A DNA stretch of 64,000 bases. Origin: UBA1858 sp964636225 (lineage in GTDB: Bacteria; Pseudomonadota; Gammaproteobacteria; UBA4575). The stretch covers positions 1 to 64,000 of the forward strand of contig CAZWQM010000001.1 in NCBI GenBank assembly GCA_964636225.1. Reading direction: 5' to 3'. Shown piece after piece: positions 25,586-35,258 of the stretch. How positions within the stretch are numbered: the stretch's first letter is position 1; each line of letters begins with the position of its first letter. The notes under the pieces were generated by a model. It did no database searches and was not told the DNA's origin. It saw only the letters and a list, made by a program, of their open reading frames with translations. A program made the position numbers and the translations under genes.

Positions 25586-25975
25586 GTGAAATTAGATTCA
25601 AGCTACAAACGGAATAGAAAATTTAATATATTTTTAATTCTGTTCATTTTCTTAATAACCAGTTTTTCTGCACATAGTGCGGACGATACAGGTCAATATC
25701 TGGTCATGGGTTTGGGAAATCTAAGTTGCAAATCGTTTGTCAAGGATGATGAAACCGGTACTGCCTATTATATGAGCTGGCTGGCTGGCTATATGTCTGC
25801 CTATAATTACTTGCAGGAAGACACCTATTCGATTGTCAGTAAAAGCAAAACCGTGAATCAAATGGAATCGTGGTTGAAAGACTATTGCACTGTCAACGGT
25901 GATGAGACATTTGAACGTGCAACCCGTAACCTCTTGAGTAGTTTGAAGTATTTTAGAATCAAGAGAAATCAGTAA
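25586..25975 (+). CDS. Exported HdeA/Rap1a-like small protein
   Basis: A 129-residue protein with a signal peptide (FNIFLILFIFLITSFSAHSA, cleavage after HSA). The mature ~97 residues have two cysteines (SCKSF and DYCTVNG) spaced as in HdeA/Rap1a-type small periplasmic proteins, with SWLAGYMSAYNYL between. The usual pattern is C...G...GY..A.N...C. Annotated function is uncertain: acid chaperone (HdeA) or immunity-like (Rap1a/Tai) folds share this pattern. GTG start, weak ribosome binding site, own transcription unit after the terminator. Confidence 0.6.
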   Translation: MKLDSSYKRNRKFNIFLILFIFLITSFSAHSADDTGQYLVMGLGNLSCKSFVKDDETGTAYYMSWLAGYMSAYNYLQEDTYSIVSKSKTVNQMESWLKDYCTVNGDETFERATRNLLSSLKYFRIKRNQ

Positions 25976-26041
25976 GAGTAGGGATAAGATAGCTGATAAT
26001 TGCTATAGTGGCTCAAAACAACCTAATCAATATTCTACATC

Positions 26042-26467
26042 ATGGAAAATCAGAATTTACGCAAAGCCGGTTTAAAAGTAACGCTGCCCAGAATGAAAAT
26101 TTTGGAGATTCTTGAGCAATCGACCAAGCTACATTTGAGCGCGGAAGATATTTACCGCGTATTACTCGAATCAGATGAAGAGATTGGTTTGGCGACCATC
26201 TACCGTGTACTGACCCAATTTGAAGGTGCCGGGTTGGTGATGCGTCATCACTTCGAAGGTGGGCAGGCTGTGTTTGAGCTGGATCGTGGTAAGCATCATG
26301 ACCATCTCATTTGTATCAAATGCGGCAAAATCGTTGAATTTGTAAATGCTTCTATAGAAGAGCAGCAGAAGAAAATAGCCGAAGACGCCGGGTTTAAAAT
26401 CACCGATCATTCCCTGATAATTTATGGAGAGTGTAGTTCTCCTAAATGTAAAGGCAGTGATAAATAA
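26042..26467 (+). CDS. fur: Ferric uptake regulator Fur
   Basis: A 141-residue iron-responsive repressor. N-terminal winged helix (KAGLKVTLPRMKILEILEQS; YRVLLESDEEIGLATIYRVLTQFEGAGLV), then metal-binding dimerisation domain with HHFEGGQAVFELDRGKHHDHLICIKCGKIVEF (regulatory His/Glu and C-x-x-C). It ends YGECSSPKCKGSDK, where the second Cys pair of the structural zinc site is spaced as C-x4-C, unlike the common C-x-x-C form. It probably controls the TonB receptor and exb-tonB genes. A short inverted repeat TAGCTGATAATTGCTA lies in its own promoter region (about 25989-26004). Confidence 0.93.
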   Translation: MENQNLRKAGLKVTLPRMKILEILEQSTKLHLSAEDIYRVLLESDEEIGLATIYRVLTQFEGAGLVMRHHFEGGQAVFELDRGKHHDHLICIKCGKIVEFVNASIEEQQKKIAEDAGFKITDHSLIIYGECSSPKCKGSDK

Positions 26468-26791
26468 ACATTTTGATAATTACGTTCTAATTAAAATTTC
26501 TTTTAATACAGTTGCTTAAGTGATAAAACAATATCGTTGTTTTTGATAAGCATCACATTCTTTTCTACAGCCTGCGGGTAAAATAACTCTGCAATTACTG
26601 GGGTTTGCCCATGTGGCTGGCCAGGTCTTTTTAGCTTGGTTCCAATTTGCATGAATAATGAAAATATATTGTTTTGTGAATTATCTTCCTAAAAATATTT
26701 TTCCTCATGCTTACAATGCGAGCTATAAGATTAAAAATACTTGTCCTCTGACGCAACACGTCGTCTTACACAACAGAAGAGAAAACTTGGT

Positions 26792-28126
26792 ATGTATTTG
26801 GAACATTTCGGTCTACAACGGCAGCCTTTTCAATTAACTCCTGACGCAAATTTCCTTTACCTGAGTCATGGTCATAAGCGCGCCAAGGCTTATATGGATT
26901 ATACCGTATGGAATCGTGACGGCTTTGTAGTAATTACAGGTGAAATAGGTTCTGGAAAAACAACACTGATTCAAAGTCTCTTATCCAGTGTAGGTGATGA
27001 CGTTATTATTGCACGAGTCTATCAAACACAATTGGATGAGCTTGAATTCTTTCAGGCGATATTAGTCGAATTCGGCTTTAAGCCTTATGGTGCAAGTAAA
27101 GTAGAGCTAATCGAAATGCTTAACAACTATTTGCTTGAACAATATCAAAATGGCCGTCAGGTAATACTTGTCATAGACGAAGCACAAAACTTGAGTCGTC
27201 GTGTATTGGAAGAAGTTAGGATGCTGACTGGTATGGAAACCCAGCAAGAGAGAATTTTAAATCTTGTACTTGTGGGGCAACCTGAATTGAAACAAGTTCT
27301 GGATGCACCAGGTATGGAGCAGCTTTGTCAAAGAATACGTTTCAGATTTCATTTGGCACCTTTAAACAAAGAAGATATCGCAGCTTATGTTCGGCACCGT
27401 ATGGAAACAGCTGGTTATGACTATTCTCAGGAAGATGAAGGTAAAACCGAGCCGGTGATTGATCCCGAATGCTATGTCGCAATACAGCGTTATACCGGTG
27501 GTGTTCCAAGACTGATAAATGCTCTACTCGATACCTCCCTGATTACAGCGTTTGTAGAACAGGAAAAAACTATATCAATCAAAACACTGGAACTGGCGAT
27601 TGATGAACTTCAATGGATTCCGTATGAAGAGCGAGTGGGCATCAAGCATTTTGCAGATAAAAACGCTTCATCAATCAATATGGCGGGGGAACCCACACCC
27701 AAGCTTGTGCAGATGGCAGGGGATAAGGTTGTCGCTTGCTACGATATTACTAAGGAAACTACCACCATTGGCAGAATTCCCAGTAATGACATTCACCTAG
27801 GCTTCAAGTCTGTGAGCATGCATCATGCCAAAGTCATCAGCTTCCATAATAACTTTTTTCTGGAAGATCTACGCAGCACCAACGGTACTCTGGTGAATGG
27901 GCATCGTATTAATAAATGTGTGCTGAAATCAGGAGATAAAATATCCTTTGCCCGTGTCGATATGGAATATCGCTTCGATAATATTAACTATCTGGAAAAA
28001 GACGCAAGTAGCCTGCCTGCGGGAAGCCAGGTAACTGAAAGCAAAGGAAATGAAGCTAAAGATAATGCAGCCTCAGTGTCTGCTAGTAAAATTGTGGCTG
28101 GTAACGGTGCGGCTATGCCTGCCTGA
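26792..28126 (+). CDS. ExeA-type AAA ATPase with C-terminal FHA domain
   Basis: About 444 residues. The N-terminal half is the ExeA/GspA AAA+ ATPase: MYLEHFGLQRQPFQLTPD, Walker A GEIGSGKTT, Walker B LVIDEAQNL, RLINALLD sensor region. The C-terminal third is a forkhead-associated domain (TTIGRIPSNDIHLGFKSVSMHHAKVI, LEDLRSTNGTLVNG), a phosphothreonine-binding module. Similar ATPases serve type II secretion assembly or pilus/polysaccharide systems; GspC in this window is broken. I start it at ATG 26792, the usual first residues of the family, although the frame opens at TTG 26741. Monocistronic. Confidence 0.85.
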   Translation: MYLEHFGLQRQPFQLTPDANFLYLSHGHKRAKAYMDYTVWNRDGFVVITGEIGSGKTTLIQSLLSSVGDDVIIARVYQTQLDELEFFQAILVEFGFKPYGASKVELIEMLNNYLLEQYQNGRQVILVIDEAQNLSRRVLEEVRMLTGMETQQERILNLVLVGQPELKQVLDAPGMEQLCQRIRFRFHLAPLNKEDIAAYVRHRMETAGYDYSQEDEGKTEPVIDPECYVAIQRYTGGVPRLINALLDTSLITAFVEQEKTISIKTLELAIDELQWIPYEERVGIKHFADKNASSINMAGEPTPKLVQMAGDKVVACYDITKETTTIGRIPSNDIHLGFKSVSMHHAKVISFHNNFFLEDLRSTNGTLVNGHRINKCVLKSGDKISFARVDMEYRFDNINYLEKDASSLPAGSQVTESKGNEAKDNAASVSASKIVAGNGAAMPA

Positions 28127-28152
28127 ATGATCTGCGCTTCTGTAAAAACTCA

Positions 28153-28926
28153 CTAACTTCGAATTCCTGTGCCTTTACTTAAAAGGAACGAGGCAACGGC
28201 GTATAGCACTATCACAAATGTCACAACTATGCCTAATGACAGTGAGATATCAATGTCGTTGACACCAATCATCCCTGCACGGAATGTGTCCACCATATAT
28301 AAAATGGGGTTCGCATAGGATACAGATCTCCAGAAATCCGGAAGCATATCAATGCTGTAAAATATTCCTCCAAGATAAGTGAGAGGAGTGAGCACAAAAG
28401 TCGGTATCAATGATATATCGTCAAAGCTATTTGCAAAAATTGCATTAATCAGTCCGGCTAAAGAAAATAATATACATGTCAGCAAAGCAATAGTGAGCAA
28501 CAACCCAATATGATGAAACTGCAGGTCAGTAAAAAATGTAGCGGTCAAAGTAACGACAAGACCTACAGCCAGACCTCTGGCAATTCCTCCAGATATAAAA
28601 CCCCAGATAATAATGTAGTTAGGCATGGGGGAGACCAGCATTTCCTCAATGTGTTTTTGAAACTTTGAGCTGTAAAAAGAAGAAACGACATTGGCATATG
28701 AATTAGTAATGATGGACATCATAATCATGCCGGGAATAATGTAATCTATATAAGGATAACCTTTCACATCCTCCAGTTGTGAGCCAATCAGTCTGCCAAA
28801 AATAATAAAATATAGTGCAACCGTGATTACTGAAGGCACAATAGTTTGTACCCATATACGTGCAAACCTTAATATTTCCTTGATAAAGATTGTTCTAAGC
28901 GCAATTAGTTTTTCAATCAAAGTCAT
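28153..28926 (-). CDS. yadH: ABC-2 type permease (YadH-like)
   Basis: A 257-residue permease with six hydrophobic helices: FARIWVQTIVPSVITVALYFIIFG, IIPGMIMMSIITNSYAN, then LVVTLTATFF, LLTIALLTCILFSLAGLINA, LIPTFVLTPLTYLGGIFYS and a terminal IVVTFVIVLYAVASFLL. The fold and motifs are of the ABC2_membrane (DUF140/YadH) family. It lies 5 bases after its ATPase gene. The exported substrate is not known; the family spans drugs and polysaccharides. Confidence 0.88.
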   Translation of the reverse strand: MTLIEKLIALRTIFIKEILRFARIWVQTIVPSVITVALYFIIFGRLIGSQLEDVKGYPYIDYIIPGMIMMSIITNSYANVVSSFYSSKFQKHIEEMLVSPMPNYIIIWGFISGGIARGLAVGLVVTLTATFFTDLQFHHIGLLLTIALLTCILFSLAGLINAIFANSFDDISLIPTFVLTPLTYLGGIFYSIDMLPDFWRSVSYANPILYMVDTFRAGMIGVNDIDISLSLGIVVTFVIVLYAVASFLLSKGTGIRS

Positions 28927-28931
28927 GGTTT

Positions 28932-29858
28932 CTACTTTTTGACCAGATTTATAAAGAGTTCTTCTAGACGATTGGATTTGTTTCTCATGCTGACAATTTG
29001 TATATTCTGTTTGGCAAAATTTTCAAATATGGCTTCCAGTGTCTGATCTTCATAAGGGGTGATTTCCAATGTGCGTTCATCTGTAAGAACCACTGAGGCA
29101 TTGTTAACCACAGGTGCCGTTCTCAACGGTGATTTCAAGTACGCAATGAATGTTTCATTCTTGAGTTGGTCCAGAAACTCCCTTAATGAAGTATCAATAA
29201 TAATATTGCCATCATTGATAATACCGATGTTTCTGCACAAATACTCCGCCTCTTCAAGATAATGTGTAGTTAAAATAATGGTTCGGCCATCAGCGTTTAG
29301 ATTTTGTAAGAGCTTCCACATAGAACGACGTATTTCTATGTCCACGCCAGCGGTGGGTTCATCCAGAATCAGCAGTTGCGGTTCATGAATCAGTGCACGT
29401 GCTATCATTAACCGGCGCTTCATTCCACCAGACAATTCTCGCGGAGTATTTTTTCTTTTTTCCCACAAACCTAATGTGTCGAGTACCTGTTCGGTTTTTT
29501 CTTTGGCAATAGTTGCCGGTATACCGTAGTAGCCGGCCTGGTGTTTTACAATTTCATGTACCGGTTCAAATGTATTGAAGTTGAATTCCTGTGGCACCAG
29601 ACCGATAAGTCTTTTCGCTTGTGCAAAGTCCTTATCAATATCATGGCCAAAAATTTCAACCTTGCCTGATGTTTTATTGACTAAAGAACAGATGATGCCA
29701 ATCGTGGTCGATTTGCCTGCGCCATTCGGGCCTAACAGAGCATAGAAATCTCCCTGTTTGACTTGAAAAGTGATGCCGTTGAGTGCCTGGAAGCCGCTTT
29801 TATATCGCTTTACCAGATTTTCAATTTTAAGTGCGGGTGTTTGTGTAGGTATTGGCAT
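28932..29858 (-). CDS. yadG: ABC transporter ATPase (YadG-like)
   Basis: A 308-residue ATPase: Walker A GPNGAGKSTT near residue 43, Q-loop VPQEFNF, signature LSGGMKRRLMIARALIH, Walker B LLILDEPTAGVD, H-loop TTHYLEEAEYL. The C-terminal extension (about residues 230-308) is typical of the YadG/CcmA-like exporter group. Operon with the permease 28153-28926; divergent from the aminopeptidase gene 70 bases away. Confidence 0.9.
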   Translation of the reverse strand: MPIPTQTPALKIENLVKRYKSGFQALNGITFQVKQGDFYALLGPNGAGKSTTIGIICSLVNKTSGKVEIFGHDIDKDFAQAKRLIGLVPQEFNFNTFEPVHEIVKHQAGYYGIPATIAKEKTEQVLDTLGLWEKRKNTPRELSGGMKRRLMIARALIHEPQLLILDEPTAGVDIEIRRSMWKLLQNLNADGRTIILTTHYLEEAEYLCRNIGIINDGNIIIDTSLREFLDQLKNETFIAYLKSPLRTAPVVNNASVVLTDERTLEITPYEDQTLEAIFENFAKQNIQIVSMRNKSNRLEELFINLVKK

Positions 29859-29928
29859 AATTTAGTGCAGCTATTTCAAACAGGTATTGTTAATATTCGA
29901 TGTCTTATTAATAACCTGAAATATCAGC

Positions 29929-31308
29929 ATGGATTGTTTTTACAAAACGGAAAATGAAGATGCAATTTTAATTACTCTGTTTACAAAAGCAGAGTTTAAC
30001 GAGTTATCAAAATCATCACTGGATAATGTTACTACCTGGATATTGTCTAGTAATCGCACAATCCAGGTCGGTAATTTCTACCTTATTCCCAGTGAAGAAG
30101 GTACGTTAAACCAAGTTGTGATGATTGTCGATGCCGAACTTTCTATTTGGTCAATTGCCAATCTGCCAATGTCGTTACCTGAAGGTCATTACTACCTGTC
30201 CAACTCCATACCAGCGACGGACCGTGAGAAATTGACTATTGGATGGGGCTTGGGTGCTTATCAGTTTTCCAAATATAAAAAACAAAAACAATGCGCTCGC
30301 CTGTCATTTGGCTCTGATATTGATCAGGTATCAGTACTTGCCATCATTCACTCAACTTATCTCGTTCGCGACCTCATTAATGAACCGGCAAATGAAATGA
30401 CACCAGTTCAGCTATCTAAAGCAACCCAGGAGTTAGCGGGAAAATATAACGCCTCATATAGTGAAGTAACAGGTGATGACTTAATTGATCAGAAATATCC
30501 ATTAATCCATGCGGTGGGTCGAGCCAGCGAATATGCACCACGACTGATTAGAATGGAGTGGGGCAACAGTGAACATCCTTTACTGTGTATAGCCGGGAAG
30601 GGTGTGTGTTTTGACAGCGGCGGGCTGGATATCAAGAATGCTATGGGAATGCGCTGGATGAAGAAAGATATGGGAGGGGCCGCACATGCACTGGGGTTGG
30701 CCAACTATATTATGCAAACCAATCTGTCGGTACGGCTTTGCCTTTATATCCCAGCGGTAGAAAATGCTATTTCTGCGAATGCATTCAGACCTGGTGACGT
30801 GATTGTTTCGCGCTCTGGAAAATCAGTGGAGATTGATAATACGGATGCAGAAGGACGCCTGGTACTGGCAGATGCGATCACGGAATTGTGTACAATGCAG
30901 CCCGATCTGTTAATCGACTTTGCAACACTTACCGGCGCAGCCCGGGTCGCATTAGGAACTGAAGTGGGGGTGTTTTTCAGTCAATCAGACAGCACGTCAC
31001 ATCAGTTATACGCTTCGGCAAAATCCACTGAAGATGATATCTGGCGCTTGCCTTTGCATGCGGGGTACAAACATGAGCTAAAGAGCAACGTGGCAGATCT
31101 GGTGAATAGTTCATCTAGTGGTTACGGAGGGGCGATAACGGCAGCCTTATTCCTGCAATCGTTCATCCCAAAACAATGCGATTGGCTGCATTTCGATATT
31201 ATGGCCTACAATATGAGAAGTCGCCCTGGACGACCCAAAGGCGGAGAGGCCATGGGGCTGCGGAGTGTCTGTTGTTATCTCGAAAATCGATACGGTAAAT
31301 GCAATTGA
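29929..31308 (+). CDS. M17-family leucyl aminopeptidase
   Basis: A 459-residue zinc aminopeptidase of the M17 family (cytosol aminopeptidase; close to the PepB-like/'leucyl aminopeptidase family' group). The N-terminal domain is the regulatory macro-like fold; the catalytic domain has GKGVCFDSGGLDIKNAMGM (Lys/Asp metal ligands), MKKDMGGAAHA, and NTDAEGRLVLADA (second signature). Length is normal. It releases N-terminal residues from peptides in the cytoplasm. Which member (PepA, PepB) it is cannot be told. Stand-alone gene, no obvious promoter. Confidence 0.9.
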   Translation: MDCFYKTENEDAILITLFTKAEFNELSKSSLDNVTTWILSSNRTIQVGNFYLIPSEEGTLNQVVMIVDAELSIWSIANLPMSLPEGHYYLSNSIPATDREKLTIGWGLGAYQFSKYKKQKQCARLSFGSDIDQVSVLAIIHSTYLVRDLINEPANEMTPVQLSKATQELAGKYNASYSEVTGDDLIDQKYPLIHAVGRASEYAPRLIRMEWGNSEHPLLCIAGKGVCFDSGGLDIKNAMGMRWMKKDMGGAAHALGLANYIMQTNLSVRLCLYIPAVENAISANAFRPGDVIVSRSGKSVEIDNTDAEGRLVLADAITELCTMQPDLLIDFATLTGAARVALGTEVGVFFSQSDSTSHQLYASAKSTEDDIWRLPLHAGYKHELKSNVADLVNSSSSGYGGAITAALFLQSFIPKQCDWLHFDIMAYNMRSRPGRPKGGEAMGLRSVCCYLENRYGKCN

Positions 31309-31415
31309 GATTTGGCTAACAATTACTATAGCGAGTAAATACTGATATTTGACAGTGTGATGCAGTCTAAATAAATGAGCTTTAAAAGCGTGAGTTACTC
31401 TTCTACACTTGCGCC

Positions 31416-32141
31416 ATGAGTAATTTAACCGATATGTCTCAGCCGCTTTATATTCGTGCGATCAGGAAAGTATTAAGAACTGTTCCGACGAAGGCAAAAG
31501 TTCCTGACATTGCAGAATTAGGCCAGCAATTTGCGCTGGAGTCCATGCCATTTACCCAACAGACATTAATCTGAGGTTATATGAACGGCATGTTTTTCTC
31601 ACTTAAACATGCTACAAGAGTTGAGTGGCTGGCACCACCGGTACGAGCGATCATTCCTATAGATGATTATCGTGTGCCCAAAAGTGTTAAGCGCTTGATC
31701 AAGCTGAACAAATTTGAAATCCGTTTTGACAGCAGTTTTGAACAAGTTATTCGACATTGCTCAAACCGTGAAATTGATCCGCAAATCAACGAACAGGTGA
31801 TTGATGTTTTCTGCAAGCTGCATGAAATGGGCATTGCGCATAGCGCAGAAGCCTGGTTGGATGGCGAACTTGTGGGTGGATTATATGGCTTTCGTTTAGG
31901 CAGTTATTTTACCGGTGAAAGTCAGTTTCATACGGTTCCTGATGCCGGAAAAGTGACTTTTGCAGCCATGCTCGAGCGGCTTAAAGACTTGGGCTATATG
32001 CTGCATGACATTCAATATAGAACGCCTCACCTTGACCGCTTTGGCGCCATCAATATATCGGATGCTGAGTTCAGGGAAACTTTAACAAAAGCGATGATCA
32101 CACCCGCCGAGTGGCCGGCTTATTCTGAAAAACACGGTTAA
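31416..32141 (+). pseudogene. Leucyl/phenylalanyl-tRNA-protein transferase-like gene with in-frame TGA
   Basis: ATG 31416 opens 52 codons (ending FTQQTLI) to TGA 31572-31574; the same frame goes on GYMNGMFFSLKHATRVEWLAPPVRAIIPID and through the transferase core (AHSAEAWLDGELVGGLYGFRLGSYFTGES, LGYMLHDIQYRTPHLDRFGA). In Aat relatives this place is L-x-R-G-Y, so TGA fits CGA to TGA. The gene belongs to a divergent Aat-like group, not canonical Aat. Reinitiation is possible: GAGG lies 4 bases before ATG 31581, giving a 186-residue protein without the N-terminal domain. Family reaction: transfer of Leu/Phe to N-terminal Lys/Arg for ClpS/ClpAP decay. Confidence 0.75.
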
Positions 32142-32235
32142 CGAGACACCCACTAACCCATAAGATCACTGGACTAAAACCTCGCCAGTTATTACATTGG
32201 CGTCTTCTGTTATTATTCTGATTTTTGTCTTTCAC

Positions 32236-33207
32236 ATGGATACCCATAGGCTCTGTATTGCACCCATGATGGAATGGACCGATCGGCATTACCGATTCCT
32301 GGTTCGTTTGATGACGCAGCACACGCGCTTATATACTGAGATGGTAACCAGCGCGGCGCTTATTCATGGAGATCGTGAGAGATTTCTTCGATTTGATTAC
32401 AGTGAGCATCCGGTTGCGCTTCAATTGGGTGGCAGTGAGCCTGAGGATATGGCCAAATCTGCCCAATGGGGGCAGGCGGCCGGGTATGATGAAGTTAATA
32501 TTAATGTTGGTTGTCCCAGCGATCGTGTTCAGGCCGGCAGATTTGGTGCATGCCTGATGCGGGAACCAAAGCGGGTGGCAGAATGTATTAGCGCGATGCG
32601 TGATTGTGTGGACATCCCAGTCACAGTGAAATGCAGATTGGGTGTAGACCATGATGACAGTTATGGATTTCTCACAGAGTTTGTAAATCATGTGGTCGAA
32701 GCAGGGTGCCAGACCCTGATTGTGCATGCACGTAAAGCCTGGCTTAAAGGACTCAATCCAAAGCAAAACAGGGAAATTCCTGAACTTGATTACTCCAGAG
32801 TTTATACGCTCAAAAAAGATTTTCCGGCGCTGAAAATTGTTATTAATGGTGGCGTCGATTCAATTGCACAAGCTAAAAAACATTTACAATATGTAGATGG
32901 CGTTATGATTGGACGTCAGGCCTATAAGCATCCCGAGTTTTTATTGAACGTAGATCAAGAGATTTTTCATGCGCAGAAACAGTTACCATGCAATATGGCT
33001 GACATTATGTTCAAATATGCTGAATATATCGAACAGAATGTACAGGCGGGCACTCCATTCAAATCCATGACAAAACATATATTAAATGTATATCAGGGAA
33101 TTCCAGGTGCTAAATTGTGGCGTCGTCATTTAAGTGAAAACATGCATAAGCCGGGCGCCGGAATTGAATTAATATATCAGGGGCTGGAACTGGTAGGTTA
33201 TCACTAA
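32236..33207 (+). CDS. dusA: tRNA-dihydrouridine(20/20a) synthase DusA
   Basis: A 323-residue FMN-dependent enzyme reducing uridines in the tRNA D-loop. Motifs: APMMEWTDRHYRFLVRLMT at the N-terminus, PVALQLGGSEPEDMA, NINVGCPSDRVQAGRFGACLM (catalytic Cys with DusA-specific GRFGACLM), VKCRLGVDH, HARKAWLKGL, INGGV and MIGRQAYKHP. I start it at ATG 32236 since DusA begins close before this segment; the frame opens upstream at 32197. Stand-alone gene. Confidence 0.93.
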   Translation: MDTHRLCIAPMMEWTDRHYRFLVRLMTQHTRLYTEMVTSAALIHGDRERFLRFDYSEHPVALQLGGSEPEDMAKSAQWGQAAGYDEVNINVGCPSDRVQAGRFGACLMREPKRVAECISAMRDCVDIPVTVKCRLGVDHDDSYGFLTEFVNHVVEAGCQTLIVHARKAWLKGLNPKQNREIPELDYSRVYTLKKDFPALKIVINGGVDSIAQAKKHLQYVDGVMIGRQAYKHPEFLLNVDQEIFHAQKQLPCNMADIMFKYAEYIEQNVQAGTPFKSMTKHILNVYQGIPGAKLWRRHLSENMHKPGAGIELIYQGLELVGYH

Positions 33208-33220
33208 AGTATAATTAATC

Positions 33221-33850
33221 TTACAGCAAACACTCCGCCCAGGTTGGTAAAGCGCGTTTATCATGCAGTCGCTTCAAGTCGCTGTATCTATCAATATCAA
33301 AGACTTGATTCAGAAGTGAACACTGGTAGCCGTGTTTGTTGGCGATATTTATTGTAGCATTCAGTACGGTAGGGGAACCCCAAATAATGTTTCTGAAAAA
33401 TGAGGGTTTATTTTTCTTCACGCCAATCAGCGTATAACCACCGTCATCGGCGGGCCCTATAACAATATCGCGCTGGGATTTAAGCCGCTCAAAGGCGTTG
33501 TATATATAACTTGTTGTTAAATCCAGACAATCCGTACCAATTAGCACGACACGCTGTGCATGTTTTAATTCATTCTGTATCGCATAGTACATGCGATCAC
33601 CCAAATCGTAACCGATTTGTTTTTTGACTTTTATGTTGCAAGGAAAATTACTATAAGCAGAGAAATTATATGTTGTATAAATGACAAGCTTAAGATCATG
33701 TCTTGATTTAAATTGATCTAAAATCGTTTTAATTAACTTTCTATGCAGATAAAGACATTCCCTGTGAGATAAATTTGGCCACATACGTGTTTTGACGCGA
33801 CATATAATCGGAGTTTTAGTAAAAAGTATTAAGGTATTCTTGTTTCTCAT
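33221..33850 (-). CDS. DUF2064 (TIGR04282-type) nucleotidyl/glycosyltransferase-like protein
   Basis: A 209-residue GT-A-like protein: LILFTKTPIICRVKTRMWPNLS (usual K-x-P-x-x-G-x-x-K-T-R-L, here altered to VKTRM with missing Gly), YDLGDRMYYAIQNEL, VLIGTDCLDLT and IGPADDGGYTLIGV, FFRNIIWGSPTVL. It is the 'transferase 1' of a recurrent pair with TIGR04283. The second member follows upstream (33870-34556) on the same strand 19 bases away, as usual. In other genomes the pair is near radical SAM genes; none here. Biochemical role unknown. Confidence 0.82.
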   Translation of the reverse strand: MRNKNTLILFTKTPIICRVKTRMWPNLSHRECLYLHRKLIKTILDQFKSRHDLKLVIYTTYNFSAYSNFPCNIKVKKQIGYDLGDRMYYAIQNELKHAQRVVLIGTDCLDLTTSYIYNAFERLKSQRDIVIGPADDGGYTLIGVKKNKPSFFRNIIWGSPTVLNATINIANKHGYQCSLLNQVFDIDRYSDLKRLHDKRALPTWAECLL

Positions 33851-33869
33851 ACAAGTTTATAATGGCTAC

Positions 33870-34556
33870 TTAATAATAACGTCTGAAGAGTTCTTTAGGT
33901 GATGTTCCCATGGAATATAAAAATCTAAACTTCCACATTCTGATGACTGCCTTGAAAACACCATTTTTTTGCCAATAACGTGTGGAAGTTATTACCGGGT
34001 TTTGGATTGTTGTACCTCGCCCAAATTTCTTTTTAAGCATTTTGGATAGATAAATATCTTCCATGAGCGGATGGTTTGATAGCTCATTGACATAAACTTT
34101 AAGTGTAGATTTAGATACAAATATTGCCTGGTCACCCGTGGCGATACCTGTGATACGTGAACGCCAGTTCATCATAGTTTGAATAATTTTGAATAGTAGC
34201 GCATTTGAATTGAAGCACACGTCAAAATGACCCCAGGCATTTTGTTTCATTGCCTGAGTGACGTCATGTTTAAAGCTTTCAGGCAACTGAGTATCTATGT
34301 GTAGCATCAATACGACATCACAATAATCATTCAGGTGGGAAATTCCGCAAGCCAACTGGGCGCCACGTCCAGTAAATGGTGACGTGAGCACCTTTAAATG
34401 ATTTGAACGTAACAAATCGACAGTATTGTCTGAACTGTGGCCGTCAATAAAAAGTACAGCACAACTTTGCGCAAGCCATTTTAAGGAATCAATATGATTC
34501 TGTATCGCCTGCGATTCGTTTAAAACAGGAATAATGATAGTGACTAATGTAGACAA
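33870..34556 (-). CDS. GT2-family glycosyltransferase (TIGR04283-type)
   Basis: A 228-residue family 2 glycosyltransferase: TIIIPVLNESQAIQNHIDSL start, VLFIDGHSSDNTVDLLR, GRGAQLACGI, MLHIDTQLP (DxD-like site) and GIATGDQAIFVSK, HPLMEDIYLSKML. It pairs with the DUF2064 protein. Tail includes YSMGTSPKELFRRYY typical of the TIGR04283 end (G.SP..L...Y). Its acceptor is unknown. Confidence 0.85.
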   Translation of the reverse strand: MSTLVTIIIPVLNESQAIQNHIDSLKWLAQSCAVLFIDGHSSDNTVDLLRSNHLKVLTSPFTGRGAQLACGISHLNDYCDVVLMLHIDTQLPESFKHDVTQAMKQNAWGHFDVCFNSNALLFKIIQTMMNWRSRITGIATGDQAIFVSKSTLKVYVNELSNHPLMEDIYLSKMLKKKFGRGTTIQNPVITSTRYWQKNGVFKAVIRMWKFRFLYSMGTSPKELFRRYY

Positions 34557-34820
34557 CGTGCGGGCTTAGCGTGAAAACCTTAGTCTAGAACAATATTTAG
34601 TTAAATGGTTATATCGATGATAAGAAAGACTACTAGTTTATATAATTTAACATAATATACATTATGCGTACTTATTCGTGCTATTTGTGATAATCCAATA
34701 TCATTCAACATAATTTCTAATAAGATTAAATTTCAATAAAACAGTATGTTTACCCGACTTATTTATCTTCAATGCATCGAATTTCTGCGCAATATTGAAT
34801 CAAGGATAAGCATTTATCCA

Positions 34821-35258
34821 ATGTCTGAACAGCTGTTTAATACAAAAGTCTGTGATGTCATGATGAAAACCGTAGCAACGGTAGACATGGACGATAATCT
34901 TGCGACGGTCAAGGAAATCTTTGACAACACCACCTTTCACCATCTGCTGGTTGTTGAAAACGATAGGCTGTTTAGCGTTATTTCGGATAGAGATTTATTT
35001 AAAGCGTTAAGTCCAAATATAGGAAAGATTTCTGAGTCTAACAGCGACTTTGCTACCTTAAATAAAAGGGTCCATCAGATTATGACCCGATCCCCTATTA
35101 CCTTGGATATGCATGCCAGTATACATGATCTTTTTACCTGCTTTGAAAGCTACAGCATATCCTGTTTGCCAGTTTTAGATCAGGATAATAAACCGGTAGG
35201 AATTATCAGTTGGCGGGATTTGCTTAAGTTCTTAAGAAAATATCTTGAGGCTTTATAG
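34821..35258 (+). CDS. Two-CBS-domain protein
   Basis: From ATG 34821 it is 145 residues with two CBS modules: VCDVMMKTVATVDMDDNLATVKEIFDN.TFHHLLVVE with VISDRDLFKALSP, and VHQIMTRSPITLDMHASIHDLF with LPVLDQDNKPVGIISWRDLLKFL. Such stand-alone proteins bind adenine nucleotides and act as sensors; no partner domain here. An upstream in-frame ATG at 34746 would add 25 residues (MFTRLIYLQCIEFLR). AGGA lies about 13 bases before the inner start, so the choice is open. Confidence 0.8.
   Translation: MSEQLFNTKVCDVMMKTVATVDMDDNLATVKEIFDNTTFHHLLVVENDRLFSVISDRDLFKALSPNIGKISESNSDFATLNKRVHQIMTRSPITLDMHASIHDLFTCFESYSISCLPVLDQDNKPVGIISWRDLLKFLRKYLEAL

Noticed and set aside
26741..26791. Longer ExeA-FHA start at TTG 26741
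   Set aside because: The extra 17 residues are not family sequence, and MYLEHFGL is the usual start. The ribosome binding site for either is weak, so this is a preference only.
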